From the NCBI GenBank assembly GCA_963969495.1, contig OZ018324.1, positions 49,299,503-49,363,502 of the forward strand: DNA of 64,000 bases. The letters are read 5' to 3'. Position 1 is the stretch's first letter. The number at the start of each line of letters is the position of its first letter. Origin of the DNA: Ceratothoa steindachneri. Taxonomy: Eukaryota > Arthropoda > Malacostraca > Isopoda > Cymothoidae. The notes under the pieces are model-generated. The model was not told the origin of the DNA and ran no database searches. It was given only the letters and a program-made list of their open reading frames with translations. Of this stretch, positions 1-11,331 are shown one piece after another. The translations under genes and the position numbers were made by a program.

Positions 1-1530
1 TCTAATCTCCCTTACTTCGCTCTCTTTCTCTGTGCACCATTTTGCACGAAACTCTGGAATACCAAAACATGATGAGGCTCTCTGTAGAATATCTACCTCA
101 TAGTTGATCCTATTACACTGCCACTCTCCATTTTATCCCTGTTTTTGCATTCCATATCACGCTCTCCCTTATCTTAATGCCAGTTTACCTATTCGCGTTG
201 AGGTATATCCAGAAAGTTCAAGATCAGAGAGAAAAATCATTAAAAATATTGTCTGCAACGCAACGGGAGAAGACGAGATTTCGTTTAATGTCCTTTAGTG
301 ACCTCAATCCTACGTTTCCTTTGAAGATAAACAGAGGCAAAGATATTGAGAAAAGGAAATGTATCATTATATTCCTCAAAAAGTGTTTCATATTCGAACA
401 GATTTTAGCACCAGTGAATTTTTATTTCCAAATATATGTATAGCTTGTATTAAAAGGTGAAATAATATCAATATTTTCTCTAAAAACAAAAATGAGCGAA
501 AGCATATACTGTGCTTACCTATTCGGTATCGATATCACTGATGTATGCAATAGTTATGCTACCAGAAAAAAAGACAGGTACATTGCTTCTTAGTTCTTTT
601 TTCCATTCAAATAGCCGACTTTCGATTTAGTTTAGTTAATTCTCTCTAATGAAATGAGAAAACTTCAGAAACAATCATTTATGACTGACTGCATAGAAAC
701 GCTTTAAGAGATCCTGGAAATCTTCAACCTCTCTCAGAACCATATTAAAGCCCGTTGTGAAGTTTTTATAGCAGGTGATTCTCAACAGATCTTTCAGCAA
801 CATAAAGAGTCCTCGTTAAGGGGTAAAGGTCGACCAGGCTGTAACTAATTTATAGTTTGAACACTCCTCCTCCAAATTCATCATTAACTCGACTTTGAAA
901 ATCAAACCTTCCATCGGAATCTTGTTTTAAAGGTTTTAATAGCATGAATATAATGCAGTATAAACAGAAATAAATAAATATTCGTCAGAATAATGGGCAA
1001 CAGAATGTATACATAAAATACATATAACATTATGCGCCTCTAATTTTCATTCTAGTATATTTTTCTTCCTAAGACATCTTGATTAAGCTATTTTAAATTT
1101 TATATTTCGATAATTAAGGCATTCACTAATGTCGTATGGCAACATAGTCTCTAATTGAAATAACTATATAATTTTCAATGCAGTAACCAGAGTAAATGTT
1201 GGATTTTGGCCTATCTGCATCAAAAGACGTTCATGGAAATAGATTACATGCATAGTTTTTAAATTGAGCTGTTAAGTGACCGCTGGCTGCTCTCTCTTGC
1301 TAACTTTACAGTCTCACAAAAGATCGCGAAATGGACAAGAACCCAAGATCTCTCTGTGATAAACTTAAATCTCTTCCCTATTTCTCTTCTTTTGACAACC
1401 ACCACCATTCTTTCAAAGCAGACTTAAGTCAAAACTGTGCCCTCTCAAGAGCACCCTGAATTTCCGGAGATTATAGTATGGCAAATGGGAAGAGGGCTTA
1501 TTATGAGGTCTATGTGAACTGGAACTTTTA
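1..1530. other. No recognisable gene
   Basis: AT-rich sequence with only short frames on both strands. None shows a protein family I recognise and no repeat structure is evident. Confidence 0.6.
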
Positions 1531-1535
1531 GGATT

Positions 1536-1612
1536 AGGGATAGCCGAGTGGATAAGCCTCCAGTCCACTGAACACAACGAAGCTAATTCATAGGGTCGAA
1601 TCTCTTAACCAC
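1536..1612 (+). repeat. tRNA-like SINE head or tRNA pseudogene
   Basis: A perfect RNA polymerase III A box (TAGCCGAGTGG, about 1541-1551) is followed about 50 bp later by a degraded B box (GGGTCGAATCT, about 1593-1603; consensus GGTTCGANTCC). The spacing and the A box resemble a Ser/Leu-type tRNA. The arms do not fold into a good cloverleaf, so this is a SINE head or a dead tRNA copy, not a working tRNA. A similar minus-strand head lies near 59.7 kb. Confidence 0.5.
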
Positions 1613-2144
1613 GTTACGGTTGTTTTATTTCCCGAACGAACAAAATCAATTTATTGTGTTATATTCAACCATCACTTTTCTCTTTAACTTTGTAGCTTTC
1701 CAAATAATTTTCAATAAAAAAAATTGTGCGAGCGATTCTGCTCAAAATTTGCCCCAAACATTTTTCGATAAATTCAAAGACCACGACGTTCACGTTGTTC
1801 AACAAAAAAGCAAATTGAAATATGGGGTGGATGTTTTCAGGTCAACTCTTTGCACGGCCGCCTTCGAGTCCCAATATTACGTATTCACGCGAACTTAAGC
1901 AACATCATTTAATGCCAAAGTAAAGAAGAACAATAATTATCAATCTCTTCTCCTATTTTAACCTATTTCAAAAATTAGTCACTCCTGTATCGACATACCG
2001 AGTTTACCAAAAATTCTGTTACATTTGTTTCTTTTTTATCTTTCGAGAGGTTTACGTGTGTGATAGAAATAGTTCCGTCAAACAAACTCAAAATTCTACT
2101 ATTCTAGCACGAGTCATTATAAGGTCTTTTCAATTGTGTGCAGG

Positions 2145-2480
2145 TGTGTCGAGATCTCTGCTCTCCTGCGCGTGGGCCACAAAAAGTCAGACATAGCCAA
2201 GCTGCTCAATGTCAGCCGGATGATGACCGCCCACAGAGTCACGGAGAGGCTTAAGAACGGTGAAGACCTCAAAGATCGACCTCGTTCAGGCAGACCTTCG
2301 AAAGTGCTATGAAGCTCAAAATAACTGCGCTCGCGAAGGAGAAGAACATCTCGGTGGCCACGGTGTACAAAGCCGCCAAGTAGGCGGTGGTAAGAGCTTG
2401 AGATACGTGGAAAGGCCTCTGTTCACCGAAGAAAGTCCTGCCATGGATAAAAAAGTTCACGAATAAGGTGGAGATTTTCT
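2145..2480 (+). pseudogene. Mariner-like transposase remnant (N-terminal DNA-binding part)
   Basis: The conceptual translation runs through a helix-turn-helix of the IS630/Tc1/mariner type: HKKSDIAKLLNVSRMM, then ERLKNGEDLKDRPRSGRPSK, the usual linker between the two DNA-binding subdomains. It continues after a stop with LAKEKNISVATVYKAAK and, in a shifted frame, SLRYVERPLFTEE. No catalytic DDE/D segment can be read. Stops and at least one frameshift make it inactive. No terminal inverted repeats were identified. It reads on the opposite strand from the hAT remnant near 3.5-4.0 kb. Confidence 0.75.
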
Positions 2481-3203
2481 GATGGATCAGCAGTACAGCA
2501 CACCCGCACACGAAGACAGATTACGTTCTCGAGTCAGATCCTCCGTAGATTATTCGGATATCGAATAGCTGGAATCTCTCCGCCCTGGACATCACCTCAG
2601 TCAATTGGTAGCTCCTCACAACGGCCGTTCTTCTGTAAATTCGCGTAGTACTCCCTCATTGAGAACTCTGAGGTAAAAATCAGTCCTCCTTCATCAGCAT
2701 CCTGAGGTAGAACCAGTAACTCCCCCCCCCTCCCCCAATATATAACTTTGAGGTAAAACATTGCCTTGTTGCATCCTCGCCTCCCCGAGTTACCTCCCCT
2801 TCGACGGTTACCCCGTGCAAGACGTCGACGCTGCGGACCTGGTTATAATCGGATACTCCCCGAACCAATTGTATTATATACATTGCGGCTTAGTGAACCG
2901 ATTTATCCCTTGGATTTGCCTCTTTGCTGACACCGAATGTGTCTGATTATTTATTTGATCACGTATGCCACTTAACCCCCTTTTCTTTATATATTTAATA
3001 TTTCTTTTGTTGTCATTAAACTAGATTTTGTATCACTCCTTTAAATAACCTTGAACGACTATCGGCCATAACTAATCTTTAAGCCAATCTGCACTCACTT
3101 ATTTTTCATATATTACCCACACACTCGGAGGACGAATTTTTACCCCCATTCTCATTATTCCCTCTCCAACTGGTCCGACCAAGCCATTAGCGTGTCATTG
3201 TCC

Positions 3204-3205
<2 letters not shown>
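2481..3205. other. No recognisable gene
   Basis: Possible decayed continuation of the mariner remnant at the left edge, a C-rich run near 2718-2734, then AT-rich DNA leading into an AT repeat. Nothing else can be supported. Confidence 0.5.

Positions 3206-3270
<65 letters not shown>
3206..3270. repeat. (TA)n microsatellite
   Basis: About 65 bp of uninterrupted TA dinucleotide. Confidence 0.95.
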
Positions 3271-3273
<3 letters not shown>

Positions 3274-3361
3274 GTAGAAATTTGAACATCCTTCGGAAAC
3301 CTCGATTTTAGTATGTCGGTTAAAGCCAGAACCAGTATTCGGAACATATATAATTTGGAAC

Positions 3362-3391
3362 GTTTCGAACATTAGCTATGTTCATCTTCAG
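3362..3391 (-). ncRNA. Hammerhead-like hairpin (Penelope-type terminal motif)
   Basis: On the minus strand CTGAAGA is followed by one extra base, a 5-bp stem GAACA/TGTTC around a 7-nt loop, then GAAAC. The CTGANGA and GAAA boxes are the conserved core of hammerhead ribozymes, which are known from Penelope-like element terminal repeats. The extra base between CTGAAGA and the stem departs from the canonical core, so catalysis is uncertain. No Penelope reading frame is adjacent; this may be a solo terminal repeat ending in the neighbouring (TA)n. Confidence 0.4.
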
Positions 3392-3474
3392 CCTATAATG
3401 TGCATTGCATATATATAATTGCTATATCATGACAGCAATGAAAATCCTCTGTGAATTATATACGTTTTATTTTC

Positions 3475-3985
3475 AGGTAATTTCATGAAGTTTTCCTGTT
3501 AAGTTGAGGGCTAACTCCTGCTGCCGATCTGTTATAGTTACTCTTGAAAGAGGCAGTTGCTTGTACTTATTATTTTTTTTCTTGATCTAAGCAACCTACT
3601 ACTACAACGATGCGCTCTTTTATGATTTCAGCATCGCTAAATGGCTTTCCTTTTTTTCCAAGTATATATGCAACTTTATAAGTTACTTCAGTACCATCAT
3701 TTCCTCGTTTAACTTTCCTTTGGAATAGCTGTCTTTGTTTTTGCCATTGATCTTTTAATTTGTGCAATGCACATTTTCGAGCTTCTCCTTCTAGTTTAGC
3801 ATATTTGTGCTCTTTATGAGTGGCATAATGCTAGTACGCGATGAATTTCTTTAATGTTAATACTGCATTATTACAGAGCAAGCAGACCATTTTATCTTTA
3901 GACGAAACAAAAAAATATTGCAATTCTCAGTCATCATTAAAAACTCTGTGTTCTTCCTTTATTGTTCGTTTTGCCTTGTTTGACT
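3475..3985 (-). pseudogene. hAT-type (ZBED/GTF2IRD2-like) transposase remnant, N-terminal part
   Basis: Minus-strand translation gives a lead of HRVFNDD, a stop, ELQYFFVSSKDK, then a BED-like zinc finger with CLLCNNAV and a downstream H-x4-H (HYATHKEH). The helical segment LKDQWQKQRQLFQ and AYILGKKGKPFSDAEIIKE follow, and, after a frameshift at a run of A, QLPLSRVTITDRQQEL. This order matches the start of the hAT-derived ZBED/EPM2AIP1/GTF2IRD2-like proteins. A stop inside the finger and the frameshift show it is dead. Its 5' side abuts the target duplication of the transposon at 3995-4957, which seems to have inserted near the start of this frame. Confidence 0.75.
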
Positions 3986-3994
3986 TGGTGTAAG

Positions 3995-4957
3995 GAAAAT
4001 AATTCAGTTAAGGGTGCACCATAGGGGCGCTGTTTCTGGGCTACAATCTAGGCCTTATGAGGTCATACGGTAGCTTCAAAGAGGGCCAATCACGGCGTTG
4101 TATTTGTTTTGTTATTTTGTTTTCCCTTTCTTCTTTATTATTTAGTAAATGCCTGCACTTCTACTTAATTATATTATTTAGTAATGCATTGATTTTTTTT
4201 ATAATTACTAATGTATTAAACTTTGTATGTTTCTTTTAACTATTTTTGCGAAACTAAACCATTAATTTCACACCCTAGCAACCCTTAATTCAACCTTATT
4301 TCAAACATTGGCACCTCTGAAACCGAGAAGTTAAAAGAGCGACATTCCTGTGAATACGGTTTGTTCGACTTCAATACGACTTGTGTTAATTCCTCGGTCA
4401 ATTCAATAGACTTTTCTAGAGATCGTGGTCTCATTTAAAAGAAGCGCGGCTCAATTATAATAGTGAAAGATGGAGATAGGGTAAACCTAAGATCTGCGTC
4501 ACGCGCTTGCCTCCGCTGTTCCCCGTCCTTGTTCCAATATGTTTCACCTTTTTTGAGTAAATTCAAGGGGACTGCTCGTGATGGATATATCACTGCGGGG
4601 GACCCTCCCCCCTACGATGATCCTGAGTTTCAATCAATGCGGGGTTCTGGGGGGCACAGCCCCCAGTATATACTCATGTACTAAAAAAGTGTTAATTTTT
4701 GGCTGCAATAGCCTAAATTAGGTGGCGCTATTGTCTTTGTTATTTTTATAAACGTGCGATCAGCTCTGCACGCTTATTGAAATAATAAAGACGATAGTGC
4801 CGCTTACTTTAGGCTATTTCCGCCAAAAATTATAATTTTTAGTTACTTTCGAAATGAGGGGATTCGCCTTCTGACGTCTGACGCCTAAATTATAGCCCAA
4901 AATTGTAGCCCAGAAACAGCGCCCCCTATCGTGCGACCCCTAAACTGAAGTATTACC
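3995..4957. mobile_element. Non-autonomous DNA transposon, family A/B, copy A
   Basis: The element is flanked by an identical 8-bp direct repeat GGTGTAAG (3987-3994 and 4958-4965), a target-site duplication. Its ends are imperfect inverted repeats of roughly 50-90 bp; the right end read inward starts GGTAATACTTCAGTTTAGGG and both ends contain GCGCTGTTTCTGGGCTACAA. It encodes no transposase. A sister copy with its own 8-bp duplication is at 36615-37357, and the interiors are related, including AATTCAAGGGGACTGCTCGT and a G-rich/C-rich hairpin before CCCAGTATATACTCAT. An 8-bp duplication with GG-starting inverted repeats is compatible with Merlin or hAT-related elements; the superfamily is unresolved. 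Confidence 0.8.
4691..4840. mobile_element. Small palindromic MITE nested in copy A
   Basis: About 150 bp whose two halves pair along most of their length: GGCTGCAATAGCCTAAATTA on the left matches the reverse complement of TTTAGGCTATTTCCGCC on the right, and GGCGCTATTGTCTTTGTTAT pairs with AATAATAAAGACGATAGTGC. The centre carries ACGTGCGATCAGCTCTGCACG. The sister element at 36.6 kb lacks this block at the same place, so it is a nested insertion or a long foldback specific to copy A. Confidence 0.65.
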
Positions 4958-4965
4958 GGTGTAAG

Positions 4966-5813
4966 TTTTGGTCAATATTTAAAACCACGATAAATTGAAT
5001 TAGCACTTAATTAGGCTATTATAGGACTTTACATATTAGAACCTGCAGTGAATACCAGGTATATGTTTTTTCTGATATATATCTGTAATAGACAATTAAA
5101 AATGAATTAAAATATTACAATATTCATACCTGGTACTAAAAATACTGTATTATTTGTGTGCCGGGGGTATGGGCGGCAGAGCCCCCCATAGAAAAGCCTG
5201 CATGTAATTTACCATAATTTTACCGTTAATTAATTAAACTTAACATTAATGAAACTAAAGCACAACTTAGTCACTAACCTACCTTATTTCTAGGTAACTT
5301 TCATTATTTGATGTTAAAATGGTCAGAACTGTTTTTCCCATTATATTATTAGCTCAGCTTTTTCTGTGTATGCCTAGGCCTCGAGGCCTACCAATGCCCT
5401 GCTTGAACCCGTTCACAGTGGCCGAATTCCCCTTCTATTATGATACGAAAGACATTTATTTCTTCATAATATTGCAATTCTCAGATAGCTTTAAATAATT
5501 AATGTATACTTTTTACGCGATTCTCAATTTGTATTTTATCACTTTGATGGTTCACTGGTATAAGTGAGTATCACATACAACAGTATAATTTTAAAGGTTA
5601 ATCGAATTTGGGGAAAGAAGCCGAAGCATAACTTTCAACACTCGAAAGCAATTGTAAGCTATTAGGGATATGCTGCGGCGGCTGACCGTGGGTGACTCAT
5701 GAGTCCAAACGATTACATACGTTTAGTAAAGTTCTTAACCCTATATAATACGTTGATCGCGATAAAGCATTTTGTTTAAGTTTAGTTTTAGATATTGCGA
5801 GCTTCTGAGATGC

Positions 5814-5858
<45 letters not shown>

Positions 5859-6842
5859 CTAACTCTATAATTTGAGAAGGGGATTTTTTTGAGTATTTGA
5901 ATAATAATTTCATCTTAGTTTGGTTATGACTTGCTTTTTTATCAAAGTTATTTCTAATAATTCTTTTATAATATCAAAAAACAAAATGGTGAACTTCAGA
6001 AATAAATATAAGTATCGAAATTTTGTGAATTTTTTAAAACTCAAAGAATTATAAATGGTGAAGTTCAGAAAATTTATTTTTATATATCTTCTATAATTCT
6101 ATATTTTAGCAACGTGATATTTTGGAAGGGTGTAAATTTAGTTTAAAGTTCCTTTTTAAAATGATTATAATTGACGAAGTTAGAAAATTTCTAAAAATTT
6201 AACCATGGCTGCTTTTTTTGAGATTTAAAATTTTAATCTTAGTATCGAAGCGCGACGAGGCCATTGCCTGGTATTTTATAAAAATATAATAATTCGGAGC
6301 TCTTTCAAAAGGCCGCAGAAGGACGCACCTAATGCCAAGAAGGCCGCACGTTCGACACCCTTGGTATAGCTTATGACAATGAATAAAGCAGTAGTAGTAC
6401 CCATAGTAAAGGTTTAGTATAGAAGTACTTACATATACTTGCATACATTGGAAGAATAACACACTGTGACGAGAAACTTACATATATCGCGACAAATTTT
6501 ACTCAACTCCTGAACTGAAGAACTTCGCGAGGAATGTTTTTTGGAGATACTCTCTCGCGACCACGCCCCTCCAATTCGTCTAGTCTTTTTAGCAGTATTC
6601 TACGGAATATTATAGTAACTTTATTACACCCTCCACACGTTTAGATTATAAATCTTCCCCTGCAAGTCTTCTCCATCAGTGGCCTAAGAAGCTTACTGCA
6701 GGAATGATATACCCTATATAGAGATTTAGTCGATCAACAGGTTTACGCATCCGTGTTGATCGACGAACCACAACTGCAGTAGAAGTAGGGCCTTATATTG
6801 CAGGAGAAATAGGCTGGGAAGTAGGCAGAGATGCCTTTCCTA
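4966..6842. other. No recognisable gene; low-complexity and short repeats
   Basis: AT-rich. A G-rich/C-rich hairpin near 5160-5200 resembles the one inside the family A/B elements. A minus-strand frame at 6199-6462 has no recognisable family. Short diverged repeats around AATGGTGAAGTTCAGAAA occur near 5985-6075. Confidence 0.5.
5813..5859. repeat. (ATC)n microsatellite
   Basis: About 15 consecutive CAT/ATC trinucleotides. Confidence 0.95.
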
Positions 6843-8150
6843 TAAGTAGTATGAGGCATCAAGCGGTAATTGAATAAGGAATTTGCCTATATTAGTAGAG
6901 ATAGGCTCTTGAGATGTAAGTAGTGCTTTACAAGTAAGTACTATCTTCTCCGGTAGGCCATTTGGAGCAATGCGGCAGATACCACAATTCACAGTCATTG
7001 AATAGCTGACAAATAAAACAAGGACCGTGTTAGCCACAATAGACACTGAGAGACCAAAAGTAAAGAATGAATGCCGAAGGAATTGGATTGTCGCTTCTAC
7101 TGTCGTACCTCTCGTACAGTAGATGTCTAGACATTTTAAGTGACCAGCCGCTATAATTAAATAATAGTGACCATCCACCGGACCTACATAGTATATGTGC
7201 AGGCGGTGCCATGGTGAACTAGGTCATTCTCAAGGATGTAGTTTAGGAGGATCAGAGTGTAATGACCGACATTCTGTACAGGATTTTGCAAATTCTCTCT
7301 GTTTCTTATCTAGGTTTGGTCACCATACGTAGCTGCATGCCAACTCTTTCATACGAGATGTTTCAGCATGTGTCGCATGTACTTCCCTTAGTAGTTCATT
7401 TCTAAGCATAGAAGGAACAATAAAACGAGTCCCATGCTGAACACAACTACTCCGAATGGACAGTTTGTCTTTCATTCGCACGTGAGACATTAAATCAGAG
7501 TGACCAAATGAAGAAGCGAGCCAACCCTGTTTAAAGCAACGATATACGTATGAAAGAACACAATCCATACGTGTGTGTTTCCGAATGTTTTCACTCGTCA
7601 CTAGGGTCCAGTCTTTCGGGATTGGTGTGTTATATGTAGGCGTAGAGAGTGCATGTCTGCCGAGGGCATCAACGGTACCCAACAGACAAGCCGACCGATC
7701 CACGAGAGGGATTAGGTACGCGTGTAGTAGAAGTGCTCAACGCTAAATCCAACCAGAAGCTGGAGGTAGGAATACTTTTAGACAGTGAAAAAAACAGGTA
7801 AAAGTTTTCTAATCCCCCAAAAAGTAAAATGGAATTTGTGGATCACAAAAATCATAGCTAGCGCCTGTTTCTCTAATTGGGAATAGTTCTTCTTAGCTGG
7901 TGTGAGTGCACGAGTGGTTAAACACCCAGGGCTTTCTACGCAATTAATCAAATGACATAGAGCAGCACTCATGTCATAACCATTGCTATATGCAACTATC
8001 ACTATTACTTTACCCGGGTCAAAATGCAACAGTACATTTGACTCTAATTTTTTAGAGAGGCGGAAAGGAGTCATTTGCTCGTTACACCAAGACAACGATT
8101 GATTGGTCTTTAGTAAAGTATTTAGTAGGTGTAGTTTAGAAATTGTTAGC
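6843..8150 (-). pseudogene. Ty3-type LTR retrotransposon pol remnant (RT/RNase H to integrase)
   Basis: Read on the minus strand from 8150 down. The end of the RT thumb/RNase H comes first (LHFDPGKVIVIVAYSNGYDM, then LTPAKKNYSQLEKQALAMIF, the usual 'YSQLEKEAL' RNase H signature). Next is the integrase zinc-binding start (LLREVHATHAETSRMKELA, about 7320-7400), then the integrase core (DGHYYLIIAAGHLKCLDIY, about 7120-7180). Both catalytic contexts are altered: DAxS of RNase H reads YSNG, and DGHS of integrase reads AGHL. Stops and frameshifts separate the three blocks. No LTR, gag or envelope part was found, so this is a truncated fossil of the K02A2.6-like Ty3 group. Confidence 0.85.
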
Positions 8151-9165
8151 CGTATTCAAAGGAATAATTATAGTATCTTATTACAATACACAAGCTTTCA
8201 AGCACCTTTGCATTTGTATACTCGTATGTACTAAATGACAAACTCCAGACAAAAACAACATATTTAACGAATAGTTCTTTTACGATCATGTTCATCTCTT
8301 GTTTCATTTATTTTTTTGTTATTTTGAATCGTATTTTCTTTAAAGTTTGCCTGTCTGCTTCATCTAGTGTAAGATTATATTTTTTTGTGCTTATCTAGTA
8401 TATTTTAAAAATACCCATCATTGCCTTTGTCACTATTTTATATCCTCATTTAAGGTCGTAGGACGTATCGTCATAATGTAAGCGCATCTTTTGCAGACCA
8501 TTTCAACTAGTTGTTCGTCCTTCTTACTACAAATTCTTGAGGATTGCTGCATTCGACTCTAGTATCAACTTGTTGCAACACATTTATGATAAGTGAATGC
8601 GTAAAATCTTCAAATTGGCTTATTAAATTATTGGATACGACTCTTTTCTTTATAGCCATGGAAGTTTCGTGTTCATTTCAACCTTCAACCATTTCTTGCT
8701 TTTTGGAGCACCGTGGAGTCCATTGCCACAGGAAAGCACACCCAGCCTATCTCTTAGTTTAGGGTTTCCTAAGTTACTGAATTGGTTGAAAACACTTCTG
8801 TTGATTAGGAAACACTAAGCTAAGTTAGGTCCGATTTCCTTTTGCAATTCTACAGTGAACCTTTACTAACTTACTTAACCTATAAACTGACATAGAGGAA
8901 TTACAGCTGTCGAAATCACTAATTCTGGAAACTGGTCGATCTCTTTACCTGACCTCGGTACAATATAAATATCCCAATATAAATAAAGCAGAAGAACTTT
9001 ACATTAAAATATTGCATGCGCTGGTTGCATGCATGGAATATTATGAGTTTTAAGTTGATATTACAGATACAGGAATAGACCTTGCATTGGCTTCTTGTAA
9101 TGCATATTTACAGGGTTTGGGAGATATTCAAGTACATTATTGCTTATTTCATTTTTACCAGAGTA
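8151..9165. other. No recognisable gene
   Basis: AT-rich sequence. The 72-residue plus-strand frame at 8544-8762 has no recognisable family or codon bias that would support coding. Confidence 0.5.
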
Positions 9166-10345
9166 GGTTCAAGTGGACACGGATCGTTCAGCTAGTGGTT
9201 TTTGGTCATCAAAACTAAAGTTTTAAAGTTAGCAGAATTTCAAAGTGACCAACAGGTAGCTAATATAAATACCTTTATTTTGCACATACAGAACTTTACA
9301 AATATATTTATGGTGTCATTTTTGAAAAATAGTGTTTTTGTACGGATCGTGATCATGTAGGATACGCTCCGTACGTTCTTAATACCATCTTTCGTCATTA
9401 TTTTTTATATGTCACAACTGAAATTAAAGGATCTACTATGCTATGTAAAGACATATAATATTAAAAAAATGGTTAGAATTGTTTATTTACAACATTTTTA
9501 CATAGTCATCAAAAATAATATAAAAAATAATAAATTTCTTAATTTTCTAGAACATTTTTGAGCAAGTAATGCACAGACCTCATTATTTTGCATTGCATAA
9601 ATATTTAATAACCTCATTAGGCAATGTAAACTTATCTTACTGCAATAATGCAACTGGAATGAATTTCAATTTTTAAAAAAATATTTTTAAAATATAAACA
9701 TTTATCCTATTACTTAATACACTTAGCACAACACTGTATATAGTTAAATCTTGCATCTAACGTAAAATAATATTAGATAATAACCCAAATAACGTCATTG
9801 AACCCTCATAAATATTGTCAACTTTACACTCTGATATCTGGTAATTTTCTTCATTTTTTGGTCACTTTTTAACATTTAAAAAACAAAACAATGTTATGTG
9901 ATCAACATACAATAGTTTCATATCGAAATCTTAATTAGTATAATTTTCACGAATTTCCAAATTTTGTACGGACAGTGTACTACGTGCCACTTTATGTAAA
10001 CTGTAAACACAGAAATCCCCCCGCTGATCACCGTTATGAAATCACACTTATTTTCCTTCATAATGATCATATTCACCATGGAAACCATAACCAGCAGAAT
10101 CATGCCATATTCACGAACATTGTGGACTAAAATGTAAATAGTAAAAATTACATCAGACACTTAAAATTTCAAAAAACCTACCTAGCAAACAAAAATAGCG
10201 TCGGAGCTATGCGGAAAGAAGAGGGAGGTGAAATCACATCAAACCTGTTTTCTATGCCAAAGATAAACTTAATCAAACCCATATTTTGGAAAGGTCTTTT
10301 GTACGGCTTGTGACCATGTACGGTCCGTGTCCACTTCATCCTACT
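9166..10345. mobile_element. Possible non-autonomous element with inverted ends
   Basis: The left edge (AGTAGGTTCAAGTGGACACG, from 9168) and the reverse complement of the right edge (AGTAGGATGAAGTGGACACG, to 10344) match at 18 of 20 positions, and related GTACGG-TGTGACCATGTA motifs follow inside the right end and near 9340-9380. About 1.18 kb of AT-rich DNA without a coding frame lies between. I could not define a target-site duplication, so the boundaries are approximate. Confidence 0.45.
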
Positions 10346-11331
10346 TGGAGGAAAATACAACATTTAGGAATAACAACATTTTATAATAGCAATCCAGAAT
10401 TTTCATTGTTCTGTTGAATGGTGAATGCGTTAGACTTTTTGCCTGTTAATAAGGCATTTCAAAATCTAGAACAATTGCAGCAAAGGATGTGGAAGATGTG
10501 TTAAGAAAACTTTGAAGAAAGGTAGACGAACAATATCATTATTTCCTCTATCTTAGTGGATGGTTTACGTACTCACATTCCAAAGTTATCTCTGTTGAAT
10601 AATAAGGAAAATAAATGTATGTAGTGATGGTTTTTTGTTAGTATAACAAGGAGTTTTATTGTTTTTTTAGCGTAGCTCTGGTGACTCCCTAAAGGGTATA
10701 AGTCGCCGTAATTATATTATATCCTAATGCTAGGCTAAATTAAAACGAACCTAAACAACCCCTCCCCAAATCAAACAAACACAAAGCCAAAGGCAAAATC
10801 AAAACATGATATTAAAAACAAGAAGAAGGAGGAAGCACGCTGCCGCACCGTGGAGAAGCGAGCCTTTTCCCGGTGCGGGAACAATGCAACCAACACCAAA
10901 GAGAGTAGAATAAAATAGAGTAGGCCCAACTCTTCCAAGAAGTTAAATAGTTCAAAACTCTGTGTGCAAAAACCAATTAATTCCGAGTAAATGGACAAGG
11001 GGTAGCGACCCCGCTCGTCCCTGTACCGAGACAGGTAAAGTACCCGAAGATCATCCAGACTAGAACATTCAACAGCGATATACTTGAAAGTCTGGGAGAG
11101 AACATAGTCATCACAGTAAGATGTATGGGAGCATTCCACCAAATGTCAGTGCGTTCTGCGAGTGTGTTAACTAGAAGATGACATAAAGTGACCTGAAGCA
11201 GTCGTGGCATTGGCAAATAGGTCCAAGGAAATAGTCGCGGCGCGTTGGCACCCAACTTTAAGTTCACATCGACCGTCTCCCATTAAATTTGTTAGGCAGC
11301 TAGGGAGGCTAAACAGATTTTTACCATGCAG

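Noticed and set aside
1536..1612. Functional tRNA gene
   Set aside because: The A box is good but the B box has mismatches and the acceptor and T arms do not pair.
4600..4680. Helitron 3' end (G/C hairpin near the end of an element)
   Set aside because: The hairpin is internal to an element with inverted termini and an 8-bp target duplication, which Helitrons lack.
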